Shown here: piece by piece, positions 9,092 to 17,527 of the stretch
How the letters are laid out: each line of letters opens with the position of its first letter
Numbering within the stretch: the first letter of the stretch is position 1
From: JAHEJN01 sp963787285
GTDB lineage: Bacteria > Actinomycetota > Acidimicrobiia > Acidimicrobiales > JAHEJN01
NCBI GenBank assembly: GCA_963787285.1
Contig: CAWBCM010000008.1
Span: 295,560 to 359,559 of the forward strand
Reading direction: 5' to 3'
Length of the DNA stretch: 64,000 nt
The notes under the pieces: generated by a model
What the model was told of the DNA's origin: nothing
Databases searched by the model: none
What the model saw: only the letters and a program-made list of their open reading frames with translations
Program-made: the position numbers and the translations under genes

Positions 9092-11163
9092 CGGGTCTCC
9101 TCCTTCCGACGAACGAGCAGGCAGCCGTCGGCCTGCACGACGGCCTCGTGTCGCGAACCGATCCAGGACGTGGTCTGCGGCTCGACGACCACCGCAGGCC
9201 CACTCACCCGGTGGCCCGGCTCGAGCGCTTCGCGTTCGACGACGACGGCCTCGACGGCTCGACCGGAGGCCGCGTCGTGCACGAATCGGGTACGGTCCGA
9301 GACGACCTCGTGGCTCGCCTCGACCATGCCGAGCGGCTCGACCGAGGGCTTGGGCGTCGCCACGCGAACGGCCCAGCTCACCGCCTCGATGGCGAGTCCC
9401 TCGATGGCCCGCCCGAAGTACTCCTCGTAGGATTTCTCGAAGCGAACGGCCAGCTGCTCTGCGCTCATCGCGTCGAAGGCGCCCTCGCCCAGCCGCACCG
9501 GGATCTCCCAGCCCTGGCCGGCATAGCGCATGTGCACCCAACGCTCGATCAACCGCTCGTCGGTGGTCCCGCCGCGAACGAACCCGTCGGCCTCGGCCAT
9601 GAGCTCGGCGAGGAGTCGGTTGACCGCATGGTGATCGAAACCGTCGATTCGTTCGTAGTGACTACGCACGGCCTCGTAGGCGAAGGGCGCTCGGAGGAAC
9701 CCGATGGCCGAGCCGACTCCCGCACCGGGGGGCACGAGCATCTGGTCGACGCCGAGCTTGTCGCAGAGCCGGCCGGCATGCACCGGGGCCCCACCACCGA
9801 AGGCGATCACGGTGAAGCCCACGAGATCCCTGCCGTTCTCGACGGCGTGCACCCGCGCGGCATTGGCCATGTTCTCGTCGACCACCTCGACGATGCCGAT
9901 GGCTCCGTCGGTGGCGTCGACCGACAGCGCCACGCCCACGCCGTCGACCACGGCCGCAGCGGCGAGTTCGGGCGACAGGTCGATGGTGTCGGCGCCGAAC
10001 GTGTCGGCCGACAAACGGCCGAGCACCAGGTTGGCGTCGGTGACCGTCGGCCGGGCACCGCCCAGCTGATAGCAGGCCGGCCCGGGTTCGGATCCGGCCG
10101 ACTCGGGCCCCACGCGGATCTGGCCCAGAACGTCCACCGAAGCGATCGATCCACCGCCGGCACCGATCTCGATCATCTCGATCACCGGGATGGAGATGGG
10201 CATTCCGCTGCCCTTCGTGAATCGATGGGTGCGAGCGACCTCGAAGGTCTTGGCGGTGCGTGGCGTGTGTCCCTCGATGAGGCAGATCTTGGCGGTGGTT
10301 CCACCCATGTCGTAGGACAGCACCCGGTCGAGGCCGTACCGCTCGGCGATGTCGGCGGCGAAGATCGCGCCACCGGCCGGGCCCGACTCGACCAGGCGAA
10401 CCGGGAATCGGGCCGCGTCGTCGAGCGACATCAGCCCACCACCCGAGTGCATCAGGAACACCGGACAGGTTGCGCCGCGGCGGGCGAGCTCGGCCTCGAG
10501 CCGATGGAGATAGGTGGCCATCACCGGCTGCACGAAGGCATTGGCGCAGACCGTGTTGAACCGCTCGAACTCCCGCATCTGCGGCGAGACATCGGCCGAC
10601 AACGACAGGACGACATCGGGGAGCCGCTCGGCCACGAGCTCGGCGAATCGTCGCTCGTGACACGCGTCGACGTAGCTGTGGAGGAAGCCGACGGCAACCG
10701 CCTCGTAGCCCTCGGTCGCCAGCTCGTCGATCACCCCGGCCGCCTGGGTCTCGTCGAGGGGCACCAGCACCTCGCCCGACGCCGAGAGGCGCTCGGTGAC
10801 CGTGTGGCGATGACGGCGCTCGATGAGCGGAGCGGGCAACACCAGATTCAGGTCGTACTGCTCGAAGCGGCTCTCGGTCCGGGTTTCGATCACGTCTCGG
10901 AAACCGGCCGTGGTGACGAAAGCGGTTTTCGCGCCCCGCCGTTCGATGAGCGCGTTGGTGGCCAGCGTGGTGCCGTGGATGATCGTGGCGAGCGCTTCGA
11001 TGGCCACGCCGGCCTCGGCCAGCACGGCGTCGACGCCTTCGAGAATCCCCTGCTCGGGCGCCTGGTGGGTGGTCAGGACCTTGACAGAAGTGAGTGCTCC
11101 GTTGCGCTCGAGCACGACATCGGTGAAGGTGCCGCCGACATCGACTCCGAGGCGAGCGCTCAT
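9088..11163 (-). CDS. hyuA: Hydantoinase A / oxoprolinase family protein HyuA
   Basis: 691-residue ATP-binding subunit, partner of HyuB. The N-terminal GVDVGGTFTDVVLE is the phosphate-binding loop of the hydantoinase/oxoprolinase ASKHA fold; GTTLATNALIERRGAKTAFV, LSYDMGGTTAKICLIEG and FGGGAPVHAG are the other nucleotide-site motifs. The start ATG at 11163 overlaps the SDR stop (ATGA). With flavin amine oxidases downstream, a creatinine/N-methylhydantoin to sarcosine route is a reasonable inference: hydantoinase would give N-carbamoylsarcosine-type products that need a carbamoylase not seen here. Oxoprolinase activity is the alternative. Confidence 0.93.
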   Translation of the reverse strand: MSARLGVDVGGTFTDVVLERNGALTSVKVLTTHQAPEQGILEGVDAVLAEAGVAIEALATIIHGTTLATNALIERRGAKTAFVTTAGFRDVIETRTESRFEQYDLNLVLPAPLIERRHRHTVTERLSASGEVLVPLDETQAAGVIDELATEGYEAVAVGFLHSYVDACHERRFAELVAERLPDVVLSLSADVSPQMREFERFNTVCANAFVQPVMATYLHRLEAELARRGATCPVFLMHSGGGLMSLDDAARFPVRLVESGPAGGAIFAADIAERYGLDRVLSYDMGGTTAKICLIEGHTPRTAKTFEVARTHRFTKGSGMPISIPVIEMIEIGAGGGSIASVDVLGQIRVGPESAGSEPGPACYQLGGARPTVTDANLVLGRLSADTFGADTIDLSPELAAAAVVDGVGVALSVDATDGAIGIVEVVDENMANAARVHAVENGRDLVGFTVIAFGGGAPVHAGRLCDKLGVDQMLVPPGAGVGSAIGFLRAPFAYEAVRSHYERIDGFDHHAVNRLLAELMAEADGFVRGGTTDERLIERWVHMRYAGQGWEIPVRLGEGAFDAMSAEQLAVRFEKSYEEYFGRAIEGLAIEAVSWAVRVATPKPSVEPLGMVEASHEVVSDRTRFVHDAASGRAVEAVVVEREALEPGHRVSGPAVVVEPQTTSWIGSRHEAVVQADGCLLVRRKEETR

Positions 11164-11996
11164 TCGTGGACCCCGTCGAGCTCGGCGACGGTGCGCAGCG
11201 ATTCGACGGCGGGAAAGCCCGACGGGGGGCAGATGTCGACCGTCGCCGAACGTTGCTGGGCCAACATGCCACCGTCGACCTTGAGCACGTCGCCGGTGAC
11301 GTACCCGGCGTCGTCGGAGGCGAGGAACACGGCCGGACCGGCCATGTCGGCCGGGTCGCCGATCCGCTCCAACGGCACATTGGCGCCACGGATGCGGCGC
11401 TGTTCGAGATCGAGACCGCTGGTGTCGATGGATCCCGGCATTAGGGCGTTGACCCTGATGCCGTAGGGCCCGAGATCGAGGGCCATGGCCCGGGTGAGGG
11501 CCTCGATCCCGCCCTTGGTGGCGTCGTAGGAGGTGAACTCGCGATGGGCTCGCGTTGCGCCGCCGGAGCTCAAGTTGATGATGACACCCGCACCGTGACG
11601 CACCATCACGTGGGCGGCCTCCCGGCTGCACCAGATCGTGCCCATGAGGTTCACGTCGACGATGTGCCGGAACCAGTCGGCGTCGGCCTCGAGGAAGTGC
11701 CGCGTGGGCGACACGACCGCGGCGTTGTTGACGAGCACGTCGACGGTGCCGTAGGCGGCCACCACCGACTGAAACATCGCGGCCACGGCTGCGCTGTCGG
11801 ACACATCGGCAACGCACGCAATGGCCGTGCCGCCGGCGGCAACGATGGCGTCGGCCACTTCACCCGCACCATCGGCGCGGACATCGTTCACCGCAACCTT
11901 CGCGCCGATCGAGCCGAATCGTTCGGCGATGGCACGACCGATGCCGTTGCCCGCCCCGGTGACGACGACGACTCGATCCTGCAGGGATGCCGACAT
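11160..11996 (-). CDS. Short-chain dehydrogenase/reductase
   Basis: 278-residue NAD(P)-dependent SDR. It has the cofactor motif TGAGNGIGRAIAERFG near the N-terminus, NNAAVV (NNAG variant), a catalytic Ser in INLSSGG, and YDATKGG as the YxxxK site. Like many SDRs of this group it is followed by a late GDVLKVDGGML. Start ATG at 11996 is chosen because the homologous sequence begins there and an AAAGG precedes it; an in-frame ATG at 12044 would add 16 atypical residues. It heads the hyuA-hyuB-oxidase operon. Substrate unknown. Confidence 0.88.
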   Translation of the reverse strand: MSASLQDRVVVVTGAGNGIGRAIAERFGSIGAKVAVNDVRADGAGEVADAIVAAGGTAIACVADVSDSAAVAAMFQSVVAAYGTVDVLVNNAAVVSPTRHFLEADADWFRHIVDVNLMGTIWCSREAAHVMVRHGAGVIINLSSGGATRAHREFTSYDATKGGIEALTRAMALDLGPYGIRVNALMPGSIDTSGLDLEQRRIRGANVPLERIGDPADMAGPAVFLASDDAGYVTGDVLKVDGGMLAQQRSATVDICPPSGFPAVESLRTVAELDGVHE

Positions 11997-12101
11997 CGAA
12001 GGCCTTTCGGGTGATGCTCGCCGGGACGGCTCGACTTCATTCAACCAGACTCCGGGGGTTGCGCCGCGACGAGAGCGACGAACCGTCTACGCGACAGCGA
12101 C

Positions 12102-12107
12102 TAGCGT
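12102..12107 (+). promoter_or_regulatory. -10 element TAGCGT of a leaderless promoter
   Basis: TAGCGT lies 6 nt before the GTG start of the oxidase at 12114, with no room for a Shine-Dalgarno site. It is one of a repeated set of such arrangements in this window. The 117-bp divergent region (11997-12113) also serves the SDR operon. Confidence 0.5.
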
Positions 12108-12113
12108 CGGGAG

Positions 12114-13253
12114 GTGGCCAACGCGGTGAGCCGAGTCGACGTCGTGATCATCGGCGGGGGCATCGCCGGCGTCACGGCTGCGTCGCACCTCGCGCCGCAT
12201 CGCTCGGTGGTTCTGCTCGAGCGCGAGAAGCAGCTCGCCCACCACACCACCGGCCGCTCGGCGGCGATCTTCCTGGAGAACTACGGCGGACCCCTCAACC
12301 GGAGGCTGAGCATCGGGTCACGGGAGTTCCTCGAGTCGCGGGCCCAGGGCCTCGCCGACGTCCCCCTGTTGAATCCCGAGGGGATGCTCGATGTCGGCGG
12401 GCCCGAGGCGGTCGCCGAGCTCACCGAGCGCGCCGCCGCCGGGGCCGCCCTGGTCCCGTCGATCCGCCTCGTCGACGAAGCCGAGATCCTCGGGCTCGCC
12501 CCTGCGCTCCGGCCGGGGGTCGTGGTGGCGGGCGTCTGGGAACCCGATGCGGCAACGCTCGACGTGATGGCGCTGCACCAGGCGTTCGTCCGGGGCGCAC
12601 GAAACAACGGCGCCTCGATCGAAAGAGACGCGACGGTGCGCCGTCTGTCCCGCAGTGACGGAATCTGGAGCGTCAAGAGCGACGCCGGCGTCTTCGAGGC
12701 GCCGATCGTGGTGAATGCGGCCGGTGCCTGGGGCGACGAGATCGGCGAGATGGCCGGCGCCCGACCGCTGGGACTCGAACCCCGACGCCGCACGGCCTTC
12801 ACCGTGCAGACCGACTTCGACACCTCGTCGTGGCCCTTCGTGAATCACGATCTCGAACCTCGGCGCTGCTACTTCAAGCCCGAGGCCGGCGGCCAAGTGC
12901 TGTGCTCGCCGGCCGACGAGACCCTGAGCGAACCCTGCGACGCCCGCCCGGAGGAGATCGACGTCGCCCGGGCGATCGACGCGGTCAACGAGTTGACCAT
13001 CCTCGACATCCGCAGCGTGAAGACCACCTGGGCCGGTCTCCGCACCTTCGCCCCCGATCGCGATCCGGTGCTCGGATGGGACGACCAGGTCGACGGCTTC
13101 TGCTGGATGGTGGGCCAGGGAGGCACCGGCATCCAGACCTCCCCGGCGTCGGGTGCCGTCGTGGGCGCCATCGTCCGGGGCGAGCCGCTCCCCCGGGTGT
13201 TGCGCGACCTCGGCCTCACCGAGACCGACCTCGCCCCGCGCCGCCCGCACTGA
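12114..13253 (+). CDS. FAD-dependent oxidoreductase, DAO family (D-amino-acid/D-arginine dehydrogenase-like)
   Basis: 379-residue DAO flavoprotein. VVIIGGGIAGVTAASHLA binds the ADP moiety; HHTTGRSAAIFLENYG resembles the FAD loop of D-arginine dehydrogenase; WAGLRTFAPDRDPVLG and GQGGTGIQTSPASG are C-terminal signature blocks of the same group. The start is GTG at 12114 just after a TAGCGT -10 element, suggesting a leaderless mRNA. It is transcribed divergently from the SDR-hyuAB operon and convergently with the aminotransferase. It probably deaminates a D- or N-substituted amino acid to a 2-oxo acid. Confidence 0.86.
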   Translation: MANAVSRVDVVIIGGGIAGVTAASHLAPHRSVVLLEREKQLAHHTTGRSAAIFLENYGGPLNRRLSIGSREFLESRAQGLADVPLLNPEGMLDVGGPEAVAELTERAAAGAALVPSIRLVDEAEILGLAPALRPGVVVAGVWEPDAATLDVMALHQAFVRGARNNGASIERDATVRRLSRSDGIWSVKSDAGVFEAPIVVNAAGAWGDEIGEMAGARPLGLEPRRRTAFTVQTDFDTSSWPFVNHDLEPRRCYFKPEAGGQVLCSPADETLSEPCDARPEEIDVARAIDAVNELTILDIRSVKTTWAGLRTFAPDRDPVLGWDDQVDGFCWMVGQGGTGIQTSPASGAVVGAIVRGEPLPRVLRDLGLTETDLAPRRPH

Positions 13254-13271
13254 GCGGGGCTTCTGTCCGAG

Positions 13272-13287
13272 CCGGCCACAGAGCCGG
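13272..13287. terminator. Small hairpin between convergent genes
   Basis: CCGGC-CACAGA-GCCGG lies in the 38-bp gap between the convergent oxidase and aminotransferase genes. There is no U-run, so it is at best a weak bidirectional terminator. Confidence 0.35.
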
Positions 13288-13291
13288 GGGT

Positions 13292-14473
13292 TCAGAGCGC
13301 GGTGGCGATGTGGGCCGCAGCGGCCGCAGCCCCCGAAGCACCCATCGGGGCGCCCATCGAGGCGAGTACGGCCTCGATCGTGCCGAGCGTGCCCAGCAGC
13401 ATGGGTGGGTTGAGGTGGCCCATGTGGCCGATTCGGAACCGCGGCTGTCCGGGACCGCCGATGCCGAGGCCGAGCACCAGCCCGGTCTCGTCCTCCGCGA
13501 TCTGGCGGAGCTCGTCGGCATCGATGGTGCCGGTCAGGACAGTAGTGACGGCGTTGGACCGCGCCGACGGATCGATGATGTTGAAGTCGATGCCCCCGGG
13601 AGTCGACCAGGCGGCAATGGCGGCGTGCACGGCGCCGGCGAGCACCTCGTGGCGGCGCCACACGTTCTCGAGACCCTCTTCGGCGATCATGTCGAGCGCC
13701 TCGCGCAGGCCGTACAGGTGACCGATGGGCGGGGTGCCGGCGAACAGGAAGTACGGCGCCTCGGGCTTGAGTCGTGGCGCCCAGTCGAGGTATCCGACTC
13801 GCAGATCGGCAGTCTCGTAGGCCGCCAGTGCCTTCTCGTTGGCCCAGCAGAAGCTCAGGCCGGGGGGCACCATCAGGCCCTTCTGTGAGCCGGCCACCGC
13901 GATGTCGACGCCCCAGGCGTCCATCTCGAAGCGCTCGCACCCCATCGAGGCGATGCAGTCGACGAAAAGCAGCGTCGGATGATCGGCGGCGTCGATGGCC
14001 TCCCGAACGGCGGCGATGTCGTTGCGCACCGACGTGCTCGTATCGGTCTGGACCATGAGGATGGCCTTGATGGCGCGTTCGGTGTCGCCGAGCAGGTGGG
14101 CGGTGACCGCCTCGGGGTCGACGGCACGACGGGTGTCGCCGGGCACCGTTTCGATCCGCACCCCCGACAGGGCCGCCATCTCCCCCCACACGGTGGCGAA
14201 GCGACCGGACTCGAGCACCAAGACGGTGTCACCGCGACTGAGGGTGTTGCAGATGGCCATCTGCCAGGCTCCGTGGCCGTTGGAGATCGACACGAAGGCC
14301 CGGCCCTCGGTGCGGGCGATCGCCGGTAGCTCGTCGATCAGCTCGTAGGCGAGATCGGGGAGCTCGCCGGAGTAGATGTTGGGCATCGGACGATGCATGG
14401 CGGCGAGCACCCGATCGGGAACGATCGACGGACCGGGAATGGCCACCATCGGGCGGCCGAACGACAGCGACAT
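13292..14473 (-). CDS. Class V aminotransferase (alanine-glyoxylate / serine-glyoxylate aminotransferase-like)
   Basis: 393-residue PLP enzyme of the fold-type I class V family, transferring an amino group to glyoxylate or pyruvate. SNGHGAWQM and VLVLESGRFATVWGEMA are the N-terminal signatures, FVDCIASMGCERFEMDAW carries the PLP-pyridine Asp, and AVAGSQKGLMVPPGLSF holds the Schiff-base Lys in SQKG. The ATG at 14473 is preceded 7 nt upstream by TAGGAT, a leaderless-type -10 element; upstream in-frame codons are not family-like. With the neighbouring glycine-type oxidases, which can release glyoxylate, a glyoxylate-detoxifying role is plausible. Confidence 0.88.
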   Translation of the reverse strand: MSLSFGRPMVAIPGPSIVPDRVLAAMHRPMPNIYSGELPDLAYELIDELPAIARTEGRAFVSISNGHGAWQMAICNTLSRGDTVLVLESGRFATVWGEMAALSGVRIETVPGDTRRAVDPEAVTAHLLGDTERAIKAILMVQTDTSTSVRNDIAAVREAIDAADHPTLLFVDCIASMGCERFEMDAWGVDIAVAGSQKGLMVPPGLSFCWANEKALAAYETADLRVGYLDWAPRLKPEAPYFLFAGTPPIGHLYGLREALDMIAEEGLENVWRRHEVLAGAVHAAIAAWSTPGGIDFNIIDPSARSNAVTTVLTGTIDADELRQIAEDETGLVLGLGIGGPGQPRFRIGHMGHLNPPMLLGTLGTIEAVLASMGAPMGASGAAAAAAHIATAL

Positions 14474-14480
14474 GGCGACG

Positions 14481-14486
14481 ATCCTA
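14481..14486 (-). promoter_or_regulatory. -10 element TAGGAT of a leaderless promoter
   Basis: On the minus strand TAGGAT precedes the aminotransferase ATG (14473) by 7 nt. It lies in the 95-bp divergent region shared with trkH. Confidence 0.5.
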
Positions 14487-14568
14487 GAGACTCGGCGGGC
14501 GGGCGAGGTCATCGAGGCTGTGTGAATCGTCGCCCGCCGCGCGGGAACGGCCATACTCGTGCCATGCC

Positions 14569-15930
14569 ATGTCAGCCGCCGGCGGCGCCACGATGGTGAA
14601 GCGGGCATCCCACCCCGGCGTCCTGGTGGTCATGGCGTTCGCCACCTTCATCCTCTCCGGAGGTTTTCTCCTGTCGCTGCCGATATCGCACCGACAGGGG
14701 GTCGAGGGCATTGGCATCGGCGACTCGATGTTCACCGCGGTCTCCGCGGTGACCGTCACGGGGCTGACCGTCGTCGACACGAACGCCGAGTGGTCGCGCT
14801 TCGGAGAGCTGGTCCTGGTCGTGCTGATGCAGGTCGGTGGGCTCGGCATCATGACCCTTGCGGGTTTCGTCGGTCTGGTGGTGAGCCGGCGCATGGGTGT
14901 GCGGGCCGGTCTTCTGGCCGGTGCGGAGATCGGGGTGGCCGATCTCGGCGTGCTCCGGCGGCTGGTTCGCAACATCGTGGTCTTCGTGGCCGTCACCGAG
15001 GTGGTCGTTGCGGCGCTGCTCACGATCCGGTTCGCCATGGAGAGCGAGAACACGTTGCGGCATTCGTTGCACCTCGGGGTGTTCCACAGCGTCTCGGCGT
15101 TCAACAACGCCGGGTTCTCCAACCTCGCGGGCGGCCTCGGCCAGTACATCGACGACTGGTACCTCAACCTCGTTCTGGCCGGCGCCTTCATCCTGGGCGG
15201 CATCGGCTTCCCGGTGGTCTTCGAGCTGCGCCGGCGATGGCGCACACCGCACGCATGGACGTTGCACACCAAGGTCTCGCTGGCGGTGACCGCCGGGTTG
15301 CTGGCGGGCGGCACGGTCCTGATCCTGCTGATCGAATGGACGAACGGCGCCACGATCGGCAACGAGTCGGTGGCCACCAAGGTGCTCGCCAGCTTCTTCC
15401 AGTCGGCCACCGCCCGTACGGCCGGCTTCGACACGTTCGCCCCGGTGGCCATGCGCAACGGCACGCTCCTGTTGTTGATCCTCCTCATGGTCATCGGCGC
15501 GAGCAGCGCGTCCACCGGCGGCGGCATCAAGACGTCGACCCTCGCCGTCGTGGTGAAGGCCACCATCTCCGAGCTGCGTCACGACAAGAGCGTGACCATG
15601 TTCGACCGCACGATCCGACCGCTGGTGCAGGGCGAGGCCCTGTCGCTGGTCGTTGCCGCGCTCGGCACCGTCGGCACCGCCACCTTCTTCATGTCGCTGA
15701 TCGAACCCGACATCGACCCGATCCAGCTCCTGTTCGAGTCGGCCTCGGCCTTCGGCACGGTCGGGCTCTCGACCGGGATCACCGAAGGTCTCGCACCGCT
15801 CGGCAAGCTCGTGGTGATCGTCCTGATGTTCGTCGGCCGCGTCGGACCGATCACCTTCGGCACGGCAGTACTGTTGCGGCGAGACGCCAAGAAGTACGAG
15901 TACGCCGAGGAAGACCTGATCGTCGGGTGA
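14569..15930 (+). CDS. trkH: Potassium uptake membrane protein TrkH/KtrB family
   Basis: 453-residue polytopic K+ translocating subunit. The selectivity-filter-like loops of the Trk/Ktr/HKT superfamily are visible: AVSAVTVTGLTVVDT (first pore loop), SAFNNAGFSNLAGG (second), SATARTAGFDTFAP (third) and ESASAFGTVGLSTGIT (fourth), each with the conserved filter Gly. Length and loops favour the shorter KtrB type. The start ATG at 14569 follows a CATACT -10 element by 11 nt; ATG 14593 is possible. The regulatory TrkA-type subunit follows 27 bp downstream. Confidence 0.92.
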   Translation: MSAAGGATMVKRASHPGVLVVMAFATFILSGGFLLSLPISHRQGVEGIGIGDSMFTAVSAVTVTGLTVVDTNAEWSRFGELVLVVLMQVGGLGIMTLAGFVGLVVSRRMGVRAGLLAGAEIGVADLGVLRRLVRNIVVFVAVTEVVVAALLTIRFAMESENTLRHSLHLGVFHSVSAFNNAGFSNLAGGLGQYIDDWYLNLVLAGAFILGGIGFPVVFELRRRWRTPHAWTLHTKVSLAVTAGLLAGGTVLILLIEWTNGATIGNESVATKVLASFFQSATARTAGFDTFAPVAMRNGTLLLLILLMVIGASSASTGGGIKTSTLAVVVKATISELRHDKSVTMFDRTIRPLVQGEALSLVVAALGTVGTATFFMSLIEPDIDPIQLLFESASAFGTVGLSTGITEGLAPLGKLVVIVLMFVGRVGPITFGTAVLLRRDAKKYEYAEEDLIVG

Positions 15931-15957
15931 GCCACCGGGCGTCCCGAGGAGTAGCAC

Positions 15958-16666
15958 ATGTCAACGCTGCGCAACTGGTTCGACGACCTGCGACAAGAGG
16001 GTAGGGACGAAGCCGACACCGTGCTCGTCGTCGGGCTCGGTCGGTTCGGAACCGCGCTCGCCACCACCCTCGAGCAGCTGGGCGTCGAGGTCATGGCCAT
16101 CGACACCGATCCCGACCTGGTGAACAAGTGGGCCGATCGCCTCACTCATGTGGCCGTGGCCGACGGCTCCAGCACCGCGGCACTCAAGCAGCTCGGCGCA
16201 GCCGACTTCGATGCCGCAGTGGTGGCCATCGGCACCGGTATCGAAGCGAGCGTCCTGGCCACGGCTGCGCTCGGTGATGTCGGCTGTCGCACCATCTGGG
16301 CCAAGGCGATCACCGACGAGCACCGTCGCATCCTCGAGCGGGTCGGTGCCCACCACGTGGTGCAGCCCGAGAAGCAGATGGGTGAGCGGGTGGCCCACGT
16401 CGTCACGGGTCAGGTCGTCGACTACTTCCAGGTCGACGAGAGCTTCGTGCTGGCCGAGGTGCGGGCCCCGACCGCGGTCGTGGGTGAAACGCTCTCCGAC
16501 TCGGGCCTGCGGCAGAAGTACGGCGTCACGGTGGTGAGCATCAAGTCACCCGGCCAGCAGTTCACCTACGCAACCCCGACCACCGTGGTCGAGCCGCGAC
16601 GATCTGCTCGTGGTCGCCGGCACCATCGAGGAGATCGAGCGGTTCGTGCGCCTCCGAACCGACTGA
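15958..16666 (+). CDS. trkA: TrkA-type potassium channel/transporter regulatory subunit (frameshift near C-terminus)
   Basis: Peripheral cytoplasmic gating subunit for the preceding KtrB-like protein. The RCK/TrkA-N domain starts VLVVGLGRFGTALATTL (NAD(H)/ATP Rossmann motif) and is followed by a TrkA-C domain from about residue 140. The frame breaks near 16597: the main frame loses homology after TTVVEP, while the next frame resumes with DDLLVVAGTIEEIERF and stops at 16666, the standard end of a TrkA-C domain. Total span is 236 codons plus one base, consistent with one surplus nucleotide. An SD-like GAGGAG precedes the ATG. Confidence 0.87.
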
Positions 16667-16679
16667 GCCGAGTCGGTTC
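16656..16679. terminator. Hairpin spanning the convergent trkA / aldolase stops
   Basis: Perfect 9-bp inverted repeat GAACCGACT (16656-16664) and AGTCGGTTC (16671-16679) around a 6-nt loop, overlapping both stop codons. It is likely a bidirectional terminator, although no clear U-tract is present. Confidence 0.5.
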
Positions 16680-17457
16680 AGAGCACCACCGACGGGTCGG
16701 GCACGAGGTCGCGGGCCAGCCATTGGAAGCTGCGCCAACCGACACCGGGATCACCCATCGAGACGGCCACGTCCTTGGCCGCCTCCTCGGAGATGGCCTT
16801 GCCCTCTGGCGCCTTCACGTGCACCTCGGCCACCCGCTCGGCCATGACGAACCAGCCGACCGCGGTACCGGGTGAGTCACCACCGGTGAGCAGACCGTGG
16901 TTGCGCAGGATGCACACCTTGTGGTCGCCGAGCGCGTTGGCGATTCGTTCGCCGCCTGCCGTGTCGACGACCTCGAGATCGTCGCCGCGGTAGAGGCCCT
17001 GGTCGAAGACGAAGCTGCACGACTCCTGGCTGATGGGTCGGAAGGGCTCGGCGTTGGCCGACCACGGAGTGCCGTACGGGGTGTGGGTGTGAGCGGCACC
17101 GGCCACGCTGGCGGTGGCCGAGTAGATCGGGTAGTGAATGTTGTAGGCGGCGTGATTGACGCGGGCCCCCCGAGGCCCTTCGACGATGCGGCCGTCGGGC
17201 GCGACCAAGATGAGGTCGTGCACGGTGGCGACCCGGAACGGAACGCCGTAGGCGAGCACCCAGAAGTGATCGGCGCGTTCGGGATCGCGCGCCGTGACGT
17301 GTCCGTCACCCAACTGCCCGTAGCGCAAGGCCGCGAAGAGCCGGTACCCGATGGCGGCCTCCCACATCCGGAGGGCACGGATGTCCTCGATCGAGTCGGG
17401 CTCCACCCGTGCGGTGTCGTAGGCAATGGACGGGTAGGCGGTCAGATCCAGGCTCAT
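16678..17457 (-). CDS. Class II aldolase/adducin family protein
   Basis: 259-residue metal-dependent aldolase/decarboxylase-type protein. The zinc-ligand pair is in AHTHTPYG, the GDGHVTARD stretch matches the substrate-phosphate or backbone loop, and a late His lies in CILRNHGLLTGG. Homologues range from fuculose-phosphate aldolase to uncharacterised aldolase II domain proteins, so the reaction is unknown. The ATG at 17457 is favoured because a GACGAT -10-like element sits 6 nt upstream; an upstream in-frame start at 17475 would add six residues. It is divergent from the NRPS cluster and probably unrelated to it. Confidence 0.82.
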   Translation of the reverse strand: MSLDLTAYPSIAYDTARVEPDSIEDIRALRMWEAAIGYRLFAALRYGQLGDGHVTARDPERADHFWVLAYGVPFRVATVHDLILVAPDGRIVEGPRGARVNHAAYNIHYPIYSATASVAGAAHTHTPYGTPWSANAEPFRPISQESCSFVFDQGLYRGDDLEVVDTAGGERIANALGDHKVCILRNHGLLTGGDSPGTAVGWFVMAERVAEVHVKAPEGKAISEEAAKDVAVSMGDPGVGWRSFQWLARDLVPDPSVVL

Positions 17458-17515
17458 GACACCATCGTCGCGCACGAGATGACCCCGCGGGAGTGGTGTT
17501 GGGTTGCACGGCTCT

Positions 17516-17521
17516 TACGCT
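17516..17521 (+). promoter_or_regulatory. -10 element TACGCT of the NRPS promoter
   Basis: TACGCT ends exactly 6 nt before the GTG at 17528, the same geometry seen at 12114, 43215 and 53988. This supports GTG 17528 rather than the TTG at 17504 as the first codon of the NRPS. Confidence 0.55.
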
Positions 17522-17527
17522 GGCCGG

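Noticed and set aside
12318..14189. A 623-residue minus-strand frame across the oxidase and aminotransferase
   Set aside because: It is a shadow of the + strand FAD oxidase and, in another frame, of the aminotransferase; no family-like sequence in it.
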